A DNA stretch of 64,000 bases. Origin: a bacterium 1XD21-13 (lineage in GTDB: Bacteria; Bacillota; Clostridia; Lachnospirales; Lachnospiraceae). Within the stretch, counting starts at the first letter, position 1. The number at the start of each line of letters is the position of its first letter. The stretch covers positions 186,001-250,000 of the forward strand of contig QZDX01000002.1 of the NCBI GenBank assembly GCA_009917555.1, given 5' to 3'. This document shows, in pieces, positions 45,187-54,186 of this stretch. A program made the position numbers and the translations under genes. The notes under the pieces are model-generated. The model had not been told where the DNA came from and searched no databases. It saw nothing but the letters and a program-made list of their open reading frames with translations.

Positions 45187-45503
45187 TTACTCTGCTATCT
45201 TTTCGTAGACTGCAATAAACTCTTCCGCCAGGTCAATCACTACCATGGCTGTCATCAGATGGTCCTGTCCGTGGCACATTATGAGGGACATGGGAACGGT
45301 ATCCCCGTTTGCCTCCTTTGTCACCAGCTCTGTCTGGAAGTGGTGAGCCTTCTGAACCTCGTCACGGGCAGACTGAAGGCGCTCCTTTGCCTCGGAAATC
45401 TTTCCCTCCTTGGCAAGGCTGATGGCCTCCATTGCAATGCTTCTGGCATTCCACTGTTCACCACAAGCTTCATCACAACCTGCTCTGTTAAAATCGGTTC
45501 CAT
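45187..45503 (-). pseudogene. PTS EIIA, lactose/cellobiose family, frameshifted
   Basis: The ATG at 45503 begins MEPILTEQVVMKLVVNSG, then the frame is lost; the other frame reads NARSIAMEAISLAKEGKISEAKERLQSARDEVQKAHHFQTELVTKEANGD and MSLIMCHGQDHLMTAM, which includes the phosphorylated His region. One A missing at about 45449-45452 explains the shift; restored length is 105 residues, normal for this family. Confidence 0.83.
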
Positions 45504-45774
45504 TTTGTTTCCTCCTTTCTTTGTATAAATTTTTAATCTCTTTGTGCAATTTTTACATCTGTCTCTGTCCTATTTCAGATGCTCTTATTGCTTTACACTG
45601 CAATTATAAAAGGTTCCCTCAATTTTGTCAGCATTTCTGCCATCGAAAGGAACCTGTTACACGGATTATGATTTGTTTTTTTATAAAACAGCCTGTTACA
45701 TTTCTTGTAAATTTTATACGATTTTTCTCCGTTTTCCAGAGCTGTTTTTTGTGTGGTTTTTATATCTTGTTTTT

Positions 45775-46170
45775 TTATGTTTCTTTTTGACGGTAAAGCT
45801 TAAGGGCCAGCATCTCTATGACACAAATTACAGGGACCTGTGAGGTGATCTGGTAGATCCCGTCTACCTTTCTGTTCGGGAGATAATAGGAAATATTACA
45901 GTCACTCATTTTCGCCAACAGACTGAAGTCCACATCCTCCTTCTGTTCCCGCTCCTGCTTTAGATACTGCTTGAATTTCAGCTTGAACTCCGAGTAACCC
46001 TCGCAGCCAAACTTCTTGCACATACACAGGATTGTGGTGGTGGACACATGAGCCTCATCCGCCAGCTCGCGGATTTTCATGTAGGATACCTTCTGCTTGT
46101 TTTTGATGATATAGTTGTAGACGGACATTTCCAGATCGTTTAAGCTTTGAATCTCCTCGTGTGTGAACAC
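45775..46170 (-). pseudogene. RpiR-family regulator with internal in-frame deletion
   Basis: 131 residues where RpiR proteins have about 250-280. The N-terminal helix-turn-helix is present (VSYMKIRELADEAHVSTTTILCMCKKFGCEGYSEFKLKFKQYL). After residue about 90 the sequence passes directly to NISYYLPNRKVDGIYQITSQVPVICVIEMLALKLYR, the very C-terminal end of the family. The SIS sugar-phosphate-binding core is deleted in frame. The product could still bind DNA but would not sense sugar phosphate. Confidence 0.75.
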
Positions 46171-46346
46171 CGGATACCTCCCCCTGGTGTGAACTTATGG
46201 TTTTTGGGAAATACAGCCTTTGCCCCAGTATAGCAAACAGGGGAGATAATTCAAACACTTAAAGCATTAAAAATCAGCATTAAAAATCCGCCCCCAACAA
46301 CAAGGGAGCGGAACAGACAGGGGACCGGATTCTTCCATCCTTAAAC

Positions 46347-47375
46347 TCAATACGTCCTCGTCCCCATAATCGCATCCAAATCCATCAAAGCGTCAAAGCA
46401 CTGCTCTTCCACATACTGAATCCGGTTCACTTCCTCTCCCCGTTCCAGCTTCTGTATGATCTCCTCCACCATAGGTCCAAGGAGAGGATTGCACTCTACA
46501 TCCACGTTGAGCTCCCCTCTCTGCATCGCCTCAATAGCCGCCTGCGCCGCATCAAAGGAAATGAGAATCATATCCCCGTCAGGCCCACAGGTTTTCCCTG
46601 CATCCTTTATGGCCTCAATAGCACCAAAGGCCATATTGTCATTCTCGCAAATTACCACATCAATGTCCTCATAGGTATTGAGAAAATACTCCATCACCTC
46701 ACGGCCCTTAGTCAGCGTAAAATCACCGGACATACGCTCCAGCATATTCCAATTGCTTTGTTCCTCAAGAATATCGCTAAAGCCCTTGGTCCGCCCAAGC
46801 TGAGCGGAGGAATCCAGGGTTCCTTGAAGGGTTACAATACGGATCTCCTCCTTAGAACGCCCCTCATCCTCCAAATAATCCTTAAGCCACCGGCCGGCAA
46901 TCCGCCCTTCCTCCTCAAAATCACTTCCCACCCAGCAGGTATAGAGGCTTTCATCCTCCACCTCCACCAGACGGTCCGAGAGTATCACAGGAATTCCGGC
47001 TGCCTTTGCCTCCTGAAGTACTGCATCCCATCCTGTTTCTACAATAGGGTCCAGAATGATATAATCTACCTCCTGGAGAATAAAGTTACGGATAGCCTTG
47101 ATCTGGTTCTCTTGCTTCTGCTGTCCATCCTCAAAAAGCAGGTAATACCCATGCTCCTCTTTAAAGGTATCCAAAAAAGACTGGGTATTGGCCAGCCGCC
47201 AGTCAGATTCCGAGCCTACCTGGGCAAATCCCACTACAATATAATCTTCACTGTCTTCGATTTCATCCTCATACAGCAGGGTGTTCTCCGGCTCCTCCTG
47301 CTGCTGCTTTGAACAGCCGCATATAGATACAGCCAGTACCAGGCACCCTATGATCCATGCTCTTCTCATCCTCAT
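46347..47375 (-). CDS. Second periplasmic-binding lipoprotein of the Ytf-like ABC locus
   Basis: 342 residues. Signal with lipobox (SICGC), then a YtfQ/RbsB-type fold: VVGFAQVGSESDWRLANTQSFLDTFKEE, AIRNFILQEVDYIILDPIVETGWDAVLQEAKAAGIPVILSDRLV, CENDNMAFGAIEAIKDAG, DMILISFDAAQAAIEAMQRGELNVDVECNPLLG. It is a clear paralogue of the protein at 51378-52478. It is the last gene of the operon, after both permeases. It may widen substrate range or serve as the sugar sensor subunit for the YesM-type kinase. Start at 47375 chosen by GAGGG spacing; 47387 is possible. Confidence 0.87.
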   Translation of the reverse strand: MRMRRAWIIGCLVLAVSICGCSKQQQEEPENTLLYEDEIEDSEDYIVVGFAQVGSESDWRLANTQSFLDTFKEEHGYYLLFEDGQQKQENQIKAIRNFILQEVDYIILDPIVETGWDAVLQEAKAAGIPVILSDRLVEVEDESLYTCWVGSDFEEEGRIAGRWLKDYLEDEGRSKEEIRIVTLQGTLDSSAQLGRTKGFSDILEEQSNWNMLERMSGDFTLTKGREVMEYFLNTYEDIDVVICENDNMAFGAIEAIKDAGKTCGPDGDMILISFDAAQAAIEAMQRGELNVDVECNPLLGPMVEEIIQKLERGEEVNRIQYVEEQCFDALMDLDAIMGTRTY

Positions 47376-47480
47376 GGCAGCCCTCATTGACCAAATACCG
47401 TTACTGTCTATACGCCTGCAGACATTACAGGGTATAAACAGTAACTCTTCCTCATGCTATTACAGTACAGTATATCATCT

Positions 47481-48497
47481 CTATTTCTTTGAATCCTTCA
47501 TCTTGGCAAATACGCTCTGCAGTACAATAAAGAAGCACAGGAGCGCTGCCACGGCGATACTGGACCAGGAGCTTAAAAGCTTACCATTGGTTTTTACCAG
47601 AGTGGAAATGGTACCATTAATCAGCACGCCGAAGAAAGAGCCAATCACATTTCCCACACCGCCGGTCAGAAGCGTTCCACCGATAACCGCCGAGGCGATG
47701 GCATCCATCTCAAGCCCAAGAGCCTGGCGCACACTTCCCGACATGGTATTCATACAGAAGCAGATGCCTCCCACAGAACACAAGAAAGAGGAAAGCATGT
47801 AAGCCTTAAGCTTTGTCAGCTTAACATTCAGACCCATCATCGTAGCAGACTGCTCATTGCCGCCTACCGCATACAGGCTGCGCCCAAACTTGGTATAGCG
47901 GAGCATCAGGAACACCAGAACCAGCACTACCAGGGCTATAATAACCGGCAGGCGGACAAAGGGAACCTGCAAAACACCCTTGCTGTTTGTGTAAGCGCCG
48001 AAAGGAATCTCAAACTTCATATTTGCCAGTCCCACAAAAAAGGCATTTTGGCTGATAGACACCTGATCCGTACAAATCACCGCCGTCATACCACGGGCAA
48101 AGAACATGCCTGCCATGGTTACAATAAACGGCTGAATCTCCAGATAACCCACACAGAAGCCCTGGACAAGTCCGAACACAAGGCCAATCAGAAGAACCAG
48201 CACGCACAAAAGCCCTGCATTCAGCCCCCACTGCTCCATGCCTACTGCCAGGAACATACAGTCCATAGCAACCAGAGATCCTACGGAAATGTCAATGCCT
48301 CCTGTCAGCATTACACAGGTCATGCCGCAGGCAATACAGAGAAGCCCTGCATTGTTAATGAGGATATTCAAAAATGTCTGCAGATGGGTAAAGCCCTTGG
48401 AGGAGTAAATCACACATCCCACCGCATACATTACCACAAACAGCCCAATGGTAATCAAAAGCAATAAGGTATTGCTGTTTATCTTTTTCCCTTTCAT
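47481..48497 (-). CDS. yjfF: Sugar ABC transporter permease, YjfF-like
   Basis: 338 residues, multiple hydrophobic spans, MLTGGIDISVGSLVAMDCMFLAVG and LGLEMDAIASAVIGGTLLTGGVGNVIGSFFGVLINGTI near the end match the second permease of galactofuranose-type (YtfQRT-YjfF) importers. Overlaps the upstream permease by 4 bp (ATGA), so coupled. Confidence 0.85.
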   Translation of the reverse strand: MKGKKINSNTLLLLITIGLFVVMYAVGCVIYSSKGFTHLQTFLNILINNAGLLCIACGMTCVMLTGGIDISVGSLVAMDCMFLAVGMEQWGLNAGLLCVLVLLIGLVFGLVQGFCVGYLEIQPFIVTMAGMFFARGMTAVICTDQVSISQNAFFVGLANMKFEIPFGAYTNSKGVLQVPFVRLPVIIALVVLVLVFLMLRYTKFGRSLYAVGGNEQSATMMGLNVKLTKLKAYMLSSFLCSVGGICFCMNTMSGSVRQALGLEMDAIASAVIGGTLLTGGVGNVIGSFFGVLINGTISTLVKTNGKLLSSWSSIAVAALLCFFIVLQSVFAKMKDSKK

Positions 48498-49561
48498 GCC
48501 GCAGCACCTCCTTTCGCCAGTGCTCTCTTGGCTGACATCCGCTTCATATAAGCCTTAAAGGGTGGAGCCTGAATCGTTACAATAATCAGTACGATAATCG
48601 CCTTGTATACCGGAGCCACGTCCGAGGATACGCCCAGGGCATACAGGGTTGTGGTAATGGCCTGGATGGTATAGGCACCGATGATGGAGCCTGCCAGGTT
48701 AAACTTACCGCCTCCCAAGCTGTTGCCGCCAAGGGCTACGGCCAGGATCGCATCCAGCTCATAATTGAGGCCAATGTTGTTGGAATCTGCGGAGCTTATG
48801 CGGGAAGCTCCCACAATACCGGCAATTCCTGCTGCAAGACCGCACACTACATAACACACAAAGATAATCTTCGCAGAGTTCAGCCCGGCAATCCGGGATG
48901 CCTTCTTATTGATACCAACACTCTGAATGTAAAGGCCCAGAGCCGTCTTCTTAAGAAGCACCATCATAATGATCACACAGATTGCCGCAATAATAATAGG
49001 CGTTGGCATAAAGCCGGTATAACCTCCAAAAAATTTAAAGGAGTCATTCCGCACATACACAATCAGATTGTTACAGAGCAGAAGCCCGATAGCCCTTGCT
49101 GCGGAAAACAGAATCAGCGTGGCAACCATAGGCTGTACATTCAGATAGGCCACCAGAAATCCATTAAAGGCTCCGCACAGACAGCCCATCAGAATACCTC
49201 CCAGGACACCCACCAGAAGGGGAACGGCCAGATCGTTTGTGGAGGACACGCCGTAGCCTGCCAGCAGCATACAACAAAAAGAAGCCGCCAGAGACATAAC
49301 AGAGCCCACAGAAATATCTGTTCCTGCGGAGGCTGACACCACCAGAGTCATTCCAACTGCCAGAATTGCAATCTCACTGCCCCGGTTCAAAATGTCAATC
49401 AAACGTCCATAGAGCACACCGTTTCGAATCGAAATGGTAAAAAAGTTAAAAGCAAAATTTCCGGAGGCAATATCATAGAAAATATTCACCGCCATCACAA
49501 GTACCATACAGAAAATGGGTAAAAACAGGGCCATCCCTGTGATTTTTTTCAATTTATTCAT
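48494..49561 (-). CDS. ytfT: Sugar ABC transporter permease, YtfT-like
   Basis: 355 residues, multiple hydrophobic spans; VVSASAGTDISVGSVMSLAASFCCMLL and LNYELDAILAVALGGNSLGGGKFNLAGSIIGAYTIQAITTTLYALGV are the YtfT signatures. The ATG at 49561 follows GGAGG and overlaps the ATPase gene stop by 8 bp. Confidence 0.87.
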   Translation of the reverse strand: MNKLKKITGMALFLPIFCMVLVMAVNIFYDIASGNFAFNFFTISIRNGVLYGRLIDILNRGSEIAILAVGMTLVVSASAGTDISVGSVMSLAASFCCMLLAGYGVSSTNDLAVPLLVGVLGGILMGCLCGAFNGFLVAYLNVQPMVATLILFSAARAIGLLLCNNLIVYVRNDSFKFFGGYTGFMPTPIIIAAICVIIMMVLLKKTALGLYIQSVGINKKASRIAGLNSAKIIFVCYVVCGLAAGIAGIVGASRISSADSNNIGLNYELDAILAVALGGNSLGGGKFNLAGSIIGAYTIQAITTTLYALGVSSDVAPVYKAIIVLIIVTIQAPPFKAYMKRMSAKRALAKGGAAA

Positions 49562-51074
49562 TGGTGCCACCTCCTGCAATCGCTTTCATTACCGTCTCCT
49601 GAGTCAGGCTCTCGGTAATCTCTCCCACCTTTGCTCCGTCACGAAGGACTGCCATCTTGGTACAGGTACGAAGCATTTCTTCAATCTCAGAGGAAATGAA
49701 AATAATGCTCTTTCCCTCCTTTGCCAGCTTTAACACCAGCTTCTGAATCTCTGTCTTAGTACCAATATCAATGCCTCGGGTAGGCTCATCCAGAATCAGG
49801 AAATCCGGGTCTGTGGCAAGCCAGCGCCCCAGAATCACCTTCTGCTGATTGCCGCCGGATAACTGCCGGATCAGGGTCTCGCGGCTGGCCGTCTTAATTT
49901 GAAGCATATCTATGTACTTATCCGCCAGCTCAATCTGCTCCTTCATAGGAAGAAGCCGGAACATGCCGCGCTTTGCCTGGAGAGCCAGAATGATATTTTC
50001 CCTTACGGACAAATCCCCGATGATTCCCTCCGCCTTCCGGTCATCCGGCAGAAGGCCCATGCCAAGATTCATGGCATCAATGGGAGCGTTGATCTTCGCT
50101 TCCTTGCCATTTACCTTCAAGGTTCCCGTCTGGTTTCGGTCCGCACCGTAAATCACGCGGGCCAGCTCGCTTCGCCCGGAGCCCAGAAGTCCCGTAAGTC
50201 CCACAACCTCACCCTTGTGAATCTCCAAATCAAAGGGCTTGATGGTTCCCTTGTGGCTTAAGCCCTTGGCATCAATGAGAAGATCCTCGTCACTGAACAC
50301 TGGCGATTCGTCTGACTTAATGGATGCCAGATCGTCAAAATCCTTCCCCATCATGGCCGCCACCAGCTTCACACGGGGCAGAGCATCAATGGGGTACTCT
50401 CCCACCAGTTGTCCATTCCGAAGTACTGTGATACGGTCGCAGACCGCATACACCTGCTCCAGGAAATGAGTAACGAACACAATGCCTACACCCTTTGCCT
50501 TGAGCTGGTTCATCAGACGGAACAGCTTCTCTACCTCATTGTCATCCAGGGATGAGGTGGGCTCATCCAGAATCAGAACCTTACATTCCATATCCACCGC
50601 ACGGGCAATGGCAATCATCTGCTGCAAAGCCAGGGAATACTCCTCAAGGTTCTGGGTTACATCAATATTCATATCCAGGTCCGCCATGATAGCTTCCGAT
50701 TTCTTCACCATGGTTTTCCAGTCAATGGTTCCAAGCTTTGTCTTTGGCTCACGGCCAATAAACAGATTCTCCGCTACACTTAAGTTGGGGCAGAGATTTA
50801 CCTCCTGATACACCGTAGAAATGCCCTTCTTCTGGGCATCCAGCGTGGAATGATTTACAACAGGACCTTCAATGCCCTCCACATGAATTTCGCCGGTCTC
50901 AAATGCATTGATACCGGTCAGACACTTAATCAGTGTTGATTTGCCTGCGCCGTTCTCCCCCATCAGCGCATGAATCTCACCTTTTCGCAAAGTAAAATCC
51001 ACATTATCAAGAGCCTTCACTCCTGGGAAAGTCATGGAGATGCCGCGCATGGTCAATACTACATGATTGTCCAT
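49554..51074 (-). CDS. ytfR: Sugar ABC transporter ATP-binding protein, YtfR-like, two ABC domains
   Basis: 506 residues. First domain: Walker A GENGAGKSTLI, Walker B VLILDEPTSSLDDNEV; second domain: GLLGSGRSELARVIYGADRN (degenerate Walker A, usual for the family), signature LSGGNQQKVILGRWLA and FLILDEPTRGIDIGTKTEI. The ATG at 51074 has AAGGAAAGGAAAG upstream. Energises the YtfT/YjfF-like permease pair. A tandem repeat lies just upstream. Confidence 0.92.
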   Translation of the reverse strand: MDNHVVLTMRGISMTFPGVKALDNVDFTLRKGEIHALMGENGAGKSTLIKCLTGINAFETGEIHVEGIEGPVVNHSTLDAQKKGISTVYQEVNLCPNLSVAENLFIGREPKTKLGTIDWKTMVKKSEAIMADLDMNIDVTQNLEEYSLALQQMIAIARAVDMECKVLILDEPTSSLDDNEVEKLFRLMNQLKAKGVGIVFVTHFLEQVYAVCDRITVLRNGQLVGEYPIDALPRVKLVAAMMGKDFDDLASIKSDESPVFSDEDLLIDAKGLSHKGTIKPFDLEIHKGEVVGLTGLLGSGRSELARVIYGADRNQTGTLKVNGKEAKINAPIDAMNLGMGLLPDDRKAEGIIGDLSVRENIILALQAKRGMFRLLPMKEQIELADKYIDMLQIKTASRETLIRQLSGGNQQKVILGRWLATDPDFLILDEPTRGIDIGTKTEIQKLVLKLAKEGKSIIFISSEIEEMLRTCTKMAVLRDGAKVGEITESLTQETVMKAIAGGGTNE

Positions 51075-51085
51075 AATTTCTTTCC

Positions 51086-51232
51086 TTTCCTTAATTTGCA
51101 CATAATTTTGTGCATATAGGTATACCCGTAGGGTGTTTCCTTAATTTGCACATAATTTTGTGCATATAGGTATACCCGTAGGGTGTTTCCTTAATTTGCA
51201 CATGCCTTTTGCATATACAGGTATATACCCCA
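51086..51232. repeat. Tandem 50-bp repeat, two exact copies plus a diverged third
   Basis: Copies at 51086-51135 and 51136-51185 are identical; the third (51186 to about 51232) matches at first and then diverges. Each unit contains a small inverted repeat (TGCAC...GTGCA) and a TATACCCGTAGGGTG segment. It lies between the binding-protein gene and the ATPase gene, directly upstream of the ATPase Shine-Dalgarno, and each unit holds a copy of the AAGGAAA (minus strand) sequence of that Shine-Dalgarno. Confidence 0.88.
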
Positions 51233-51295
51233 GAGCACCTTCTCTTTGCCTTACAGACAAATTCACCTTGCCCGCAGGGTATTTCTGTTGAGAAA

Positions 51296-51323
51296 GGGGA
51301 GGCCCGTTTTCACCAACCTCCCC
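51296..51323 (-). terminator. Weak intercistronic stem-loop after the binding-protein gene
   Basis: GGGGAGG (51296-51302) pairs with CCTCCCC (51317-51323); on the minus strand it is followed by TTTCTC. Located 55 bases after the binding-protein stop, it may reduce read-through into the ATPase and permease genes. Confidence 0.45.
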
Positions 51324-51377
51324 ATTTGCTGCTAATATATTCCGCCTGCGGATTTTCTCTCGTGGGCCGGAAAGTAA

Positions 51378-52478
51378 TTAGTACTGTGCGGCAATAATAT
51401 CATCTGTTACTACGGTTAAGTTCTGAGTCTCTCCATTTACCTCGATAGAGGAAAGAATATCCTCATTTACAAACCAATGCTCTTCCATGTAAACTTCTTT
51501 CTCAGGTGTTCCACCGTTTGCAAGAGTCTTGATAACCTCCTCTACGAAGGGAGCTGCCAGCGGGTTGCACTCGAAATCAGCGTTGATATCACCGGATTTT
51601 ACAAACTCAAGACCTGCGGTACAAGCATCAAAGGAAATCAGAATCACGTCGCCGTTTACGCCGTAGGAAACGCCTGCCTGCTTCATGGCATCCATAGCGC
51701 CGAATGCCTCATTATCGTTCTGGCATACTACTACGTTGAACTTTCCTTCATAAGACTTGCAGTAGGACTCCATAACCTCTGCGCCGCCGTCCTGTGTGAA
51801 GTCACCGCTCTGGGAATCTACAATGGTCCATCCCTCTCTATCAGCAATCTCCTTGAAGCCCTCGGTACGTCCGATGGTTGCGGATGCGCCGGTGGAGCCC
51901 TCGATTACAAGCGCGTTGATCTCTTTGATGCCCTTTGCTTCTGCGTAAGCCTTCAGCCATTCGCCTGCTGCAAGACCTTCTGTTTTGAAGTTGGAGCCTA
52001 CCCAGGATACATACTTATCGGAATCGTCGATGGTACGGTCAATTACGATAACCGGAATACCGGCATCCTCACACTCGGTCAGAACGGTGTCCCATCCAGT
52101 AGCAACAATAGGGTCAATGATGATGTAGTCCACATCCTGCTCAATAAATCCACGAACAGCCTCAAGCTGTACGGCGGAATCATTGTCACAGTCTACAAAC
52201 TGCAGGTCATATCCATTTGCTTCAGAGAATACGTCCTGGCAGGACTTGGTGGAAGCGGTACGCCAGTCAGACTCATGTCCAACCTGTGCAAAGCCGATGG
52301 TGATTACATCTCCAGAGGCTGCAGGAGCATCTGCATCATCCCCGCCCTCTGCCAGCGTCTCTGCCGGAGCCTCCGCTGCAGGAGCATCTGCCGGAGCCTC
52401 TTCCTTGGAGCCACAGCCTGCCAGCAGGGTTGCTGTCATAGCTACACACAACAGTAAGCCGATCAATTTTCTTTTCAT
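51378..52478 (-). CDS. ytfQ: Sugar ABC transporter substrate-binding lipoprotein, YtfQ-like
   Basis: 366 residues from the ATG at 52478 (GGGAGG upstream). Signal with lipobox LLAGC, an Ala/Pro/Glu linker, then TIGFAQVGHESDWRTASTKSCQDVFSEANGYDLQFVDCDND, AVRGFIEQDVDYIIIDPIVATGWDTVLTECEDAGIPVIVIDRTI, CQNDNEAFGAMDAMKQAG and ILISFDACTAGLEFVKSGDINADFECNPLAAP. Highly like galactofuranose/galactose-binding YtfQ. First gene of the importer operon, after the YesM-type kinase gene. Given araA and a FGGY kinase nearby, arabinose-containing sugars are also plausible. Confidence 0.9.
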   Translation of the reverse strand: MKRKLIGLLLCVAMTATLLAGCGSKEEAPADAPAAEAPAETLAEGGDDADAPAASGDVITIGFAQVGHESDWRTASTKSCQDVFSEANGYDLQFVDCDNDSAVQLEAVRGFIEQDVDYIIIDPIVATGWDTVLTECEDAGIPVIVIDRTIDDSDKYVSWVGSNFKTEGLAAGEWLKAYAEAKGIKEINALVIEGSTGASATIGRTEGFKEIADREGWTIVDSQSGDFTQDGGAEVMESYCKSYEGKFNVVVCQNDNEAFGAMDAMKQAGVSYGVNGDVILISFDACTAGLEFVKSGDINADFECNPLAAPFVEEVIKTLANGGTPEKEVYMEEHWFVNEDILSSIEVNGETQNLTVVTDDIIAAQY

Positions 52479-52580
52479 GGTTAAAAACCCTCCCTGTAGT
52501 TTATTTGCCAAGCTCTTCTTGGCTATGGACTTATTTTACGACAGGAACGTTTTTTTTGATACGGACATCCTTTTGAAATA

Positions 52581-52609
52581 AGTATAATTATTTACTAACC
52601 TTTGAACAA
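52581..52609 (-). promoter_or_regulatory. Promoter of the Ytf-like ABC operon
   Basis: Minus strand: -35 TTGTTC at 52604-52609, 17-base spacer, -10 TATACT at 52581-52586, about 100 bases before the start codon. Repeated GTTTGTTCA sequences upstream (52598-52623) could be regulator half-sites for the YesN-type activator; direct repeats near -35 are usual for AraC-type activators. Confidence 0.5.
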
Positions 52610-52657
52610 ACTATGAACAAAGTTTGTTTTTTTCCGAAAAAGGTTTGTTTTTTTCTG

Positions 52658-54112
52658 TCACTCCTTCTCTGCCGGAATGGTTACCACCGCCTCGGTCCAA
52701 GAGCCATAAACACTGTTCATAGTCAGGCCATATCCATTGCCATAGTTCAGATGGATTCTCTGATTCACGTTAAAAAGGCCAAAGCCGGAAGGGTCCTTGG
52801 GGTCCTGTTCTCCGCTGATGATCCGGCGGACCTTCTCAAGCTTTTCCGATTCCATGCCCTTTCCATTATCCCACACCCGGAACACCAGAGCATCCCCTCT
52901 TTTCTCGCCGGACACCTCTATCCGGCCCCTGCCTCGTTTATTCTTGATTCCATGGTACAGGGCATTTTCTACCAGGGGCTGCAGGGTGAGCTTCAAAATC
53001 CGGTACTGGTACAGTTCCTCATCAATCTGTATGTCATAATCCAAAATATCCCGATAGCGCACCTTCTGAATCTTAAGGTAGCTGTGGATATGTGCCTCCT
53101 CCTCCCGGACAGAAATATAATCCCGTCCCTTGCTGAGGGTGGTACGGAAGAAATCGGACAAGGCAGATACCATGACCACCACCTGCTCCTTTTCCCCTGC
53201 CTCCGCAAGCCAGATAATGGTATCTAAGGTATTATAAAGAAAATGAGGGTTAATCTGAGCCTGCAATAGCTTCAGCTCCGTAACTCGCAGATTTAGCTGC
53301 TCAATACGGATGTCCTCCACCAGATTACCAATCTTCTCCACCATCTGGTTGAAGCTGGAGTTCAGGACTGCCAGCTCGTCTGTGCTTCCCTCCTGGGCAC
53401 GAACCGCAAAGTCTCCGCTTCCAGCCAAGGTGGTAACCTCGCAAAGATTTCGGATAGGCTTTGTAATGCCAGTCATGATCTTCCGGCTGATCAAAAGAGC
53501 ACCTCCTAAAATCACCGCAAAAATCAAACTGCTCATGCGAATAGCGGCGTCCACATCCGCACGAATACCTTCTCTCAAATCCTCAAGATTCGTGGTCTCA
53601 TAGTAGATATACTGCTGAATCTGCTCTTGGATAAGCTCAGTTAAAATCCGAATATTTAAGTCCAGACGCTCCATATTGACATCATAGGAGCCTCCCTCCA
53701 TCATATCCGTCTCTATCTCCTCCACCCGGTTTTCCAGGGTATTCAGGCTCTTTAAAATTCTGCCGAGGCGGTTTCTGGCGTAATCTGCGTCCGCCGTCTC
53801 ATAAAGCCCCTCAAAGACCTCCCTGGCCTCCTCAATCATCTGGTGAGGCTGTTCCAAATCCACCAGCTCCGAGGCCCTCTGGGCATTGGCCACAATGATG
53901 TACATGATGTAATCCATATCTTCTTTAAATGCAATGTTATAAGCATTTGCCTTAGAAATATTTTCTACAACCGCATCATAGCGCTCAGAAAACTGCCGAA
54001 CGGTGATCAGAAGGTAGACAATCATAACTGTCAGCGGAATTAGACAGACTAAAAGAAGCATATTCAAACGTTTTTTAATCGAAGAATCTTTTTTCCACAT
54101 CTTTCTTTCCAT
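52658..54112 (-). CDS. YesM-type sensor histidine kinase
   Basis: About 484 residues. A hydrophobic helix near residues 15-35, an extracytoplasmic sensor region, a second membrane helix near 170-190, HAMP (ISRKIMTGITKPIRNLCEVTTLAGSGDFAVRAQ), and the His_kinase/HATPase module with LKLLQAQINPHFLYNTLDTIIWLAEAGE and VENALYHGIKNKRGRGRIEV. The sensing region is coil-rich rather than a Cache domain. Start uncertain: the ATG at 54112 is used, 54136 and 54100 are alternatives with weak Shine-Dalgarno. Works with the response regulator at 54187. Confidence 0.88.
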   Translation of the reverse strand: MERKMWKKDSSIKKRLNMLLLVCLIPLTVMIVYLLITVRQFSERYDAVVENISKANAYNIAFKEDMDYIMYIIVANAQRASELVDLEQPHQMIEEAREVFEGLYETADADYARNRLGRILKSLNTLENRVEEIETDMMEGGSYDVNMERLDLNIRILTELIQEQIQQYIYYETTNLEDLREGIRADVDAAIRMSSLIFAVILGGALLISRKIMTGITKPIRNLCEVTTLAGSGDFAVRAQEGSTDELAVLNSSFNQMVEKIGNLVEDIRIEQLNLRVTELKLLQAQINPHFLYNTLDTIIWLAEAGEKEQVVVMVSALSDFFRTTLSKGRDYISVREEEAHIHSYLKIQKVRYRDILDYDIQIDEELYQYRILKLTLQPLVENALYHGIKNKRGRGRIEVSGEKRGDALVFRVWDNGKGMESEKLEKVRRIISGEQDPKDPSGFGLFNVNQRIHLNYGNGYGLTMNSVYGSWTEAVVTIPAEKE

Positions 54113-54186
54113 TCTACAATTTCTCATATAATACATGAACCGTCTTGGTAGCTGTTATTTTTCTTTTCATGTTCCACTGCCCCGGC

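Noticed and set aside
44138-46170. Programmed frameshifting as explanation of the broken PTS genes
   Set aside because: No slippery heptamer with downstream structure was seen, and neighbouring genes carry a nonsense codon and deletions, so decay is simpler.
51086-51232. CRISPR array
   Set aside because: The copies are directly adjacent with no unique spacers and only about three units; it is a plain tandem repeat.
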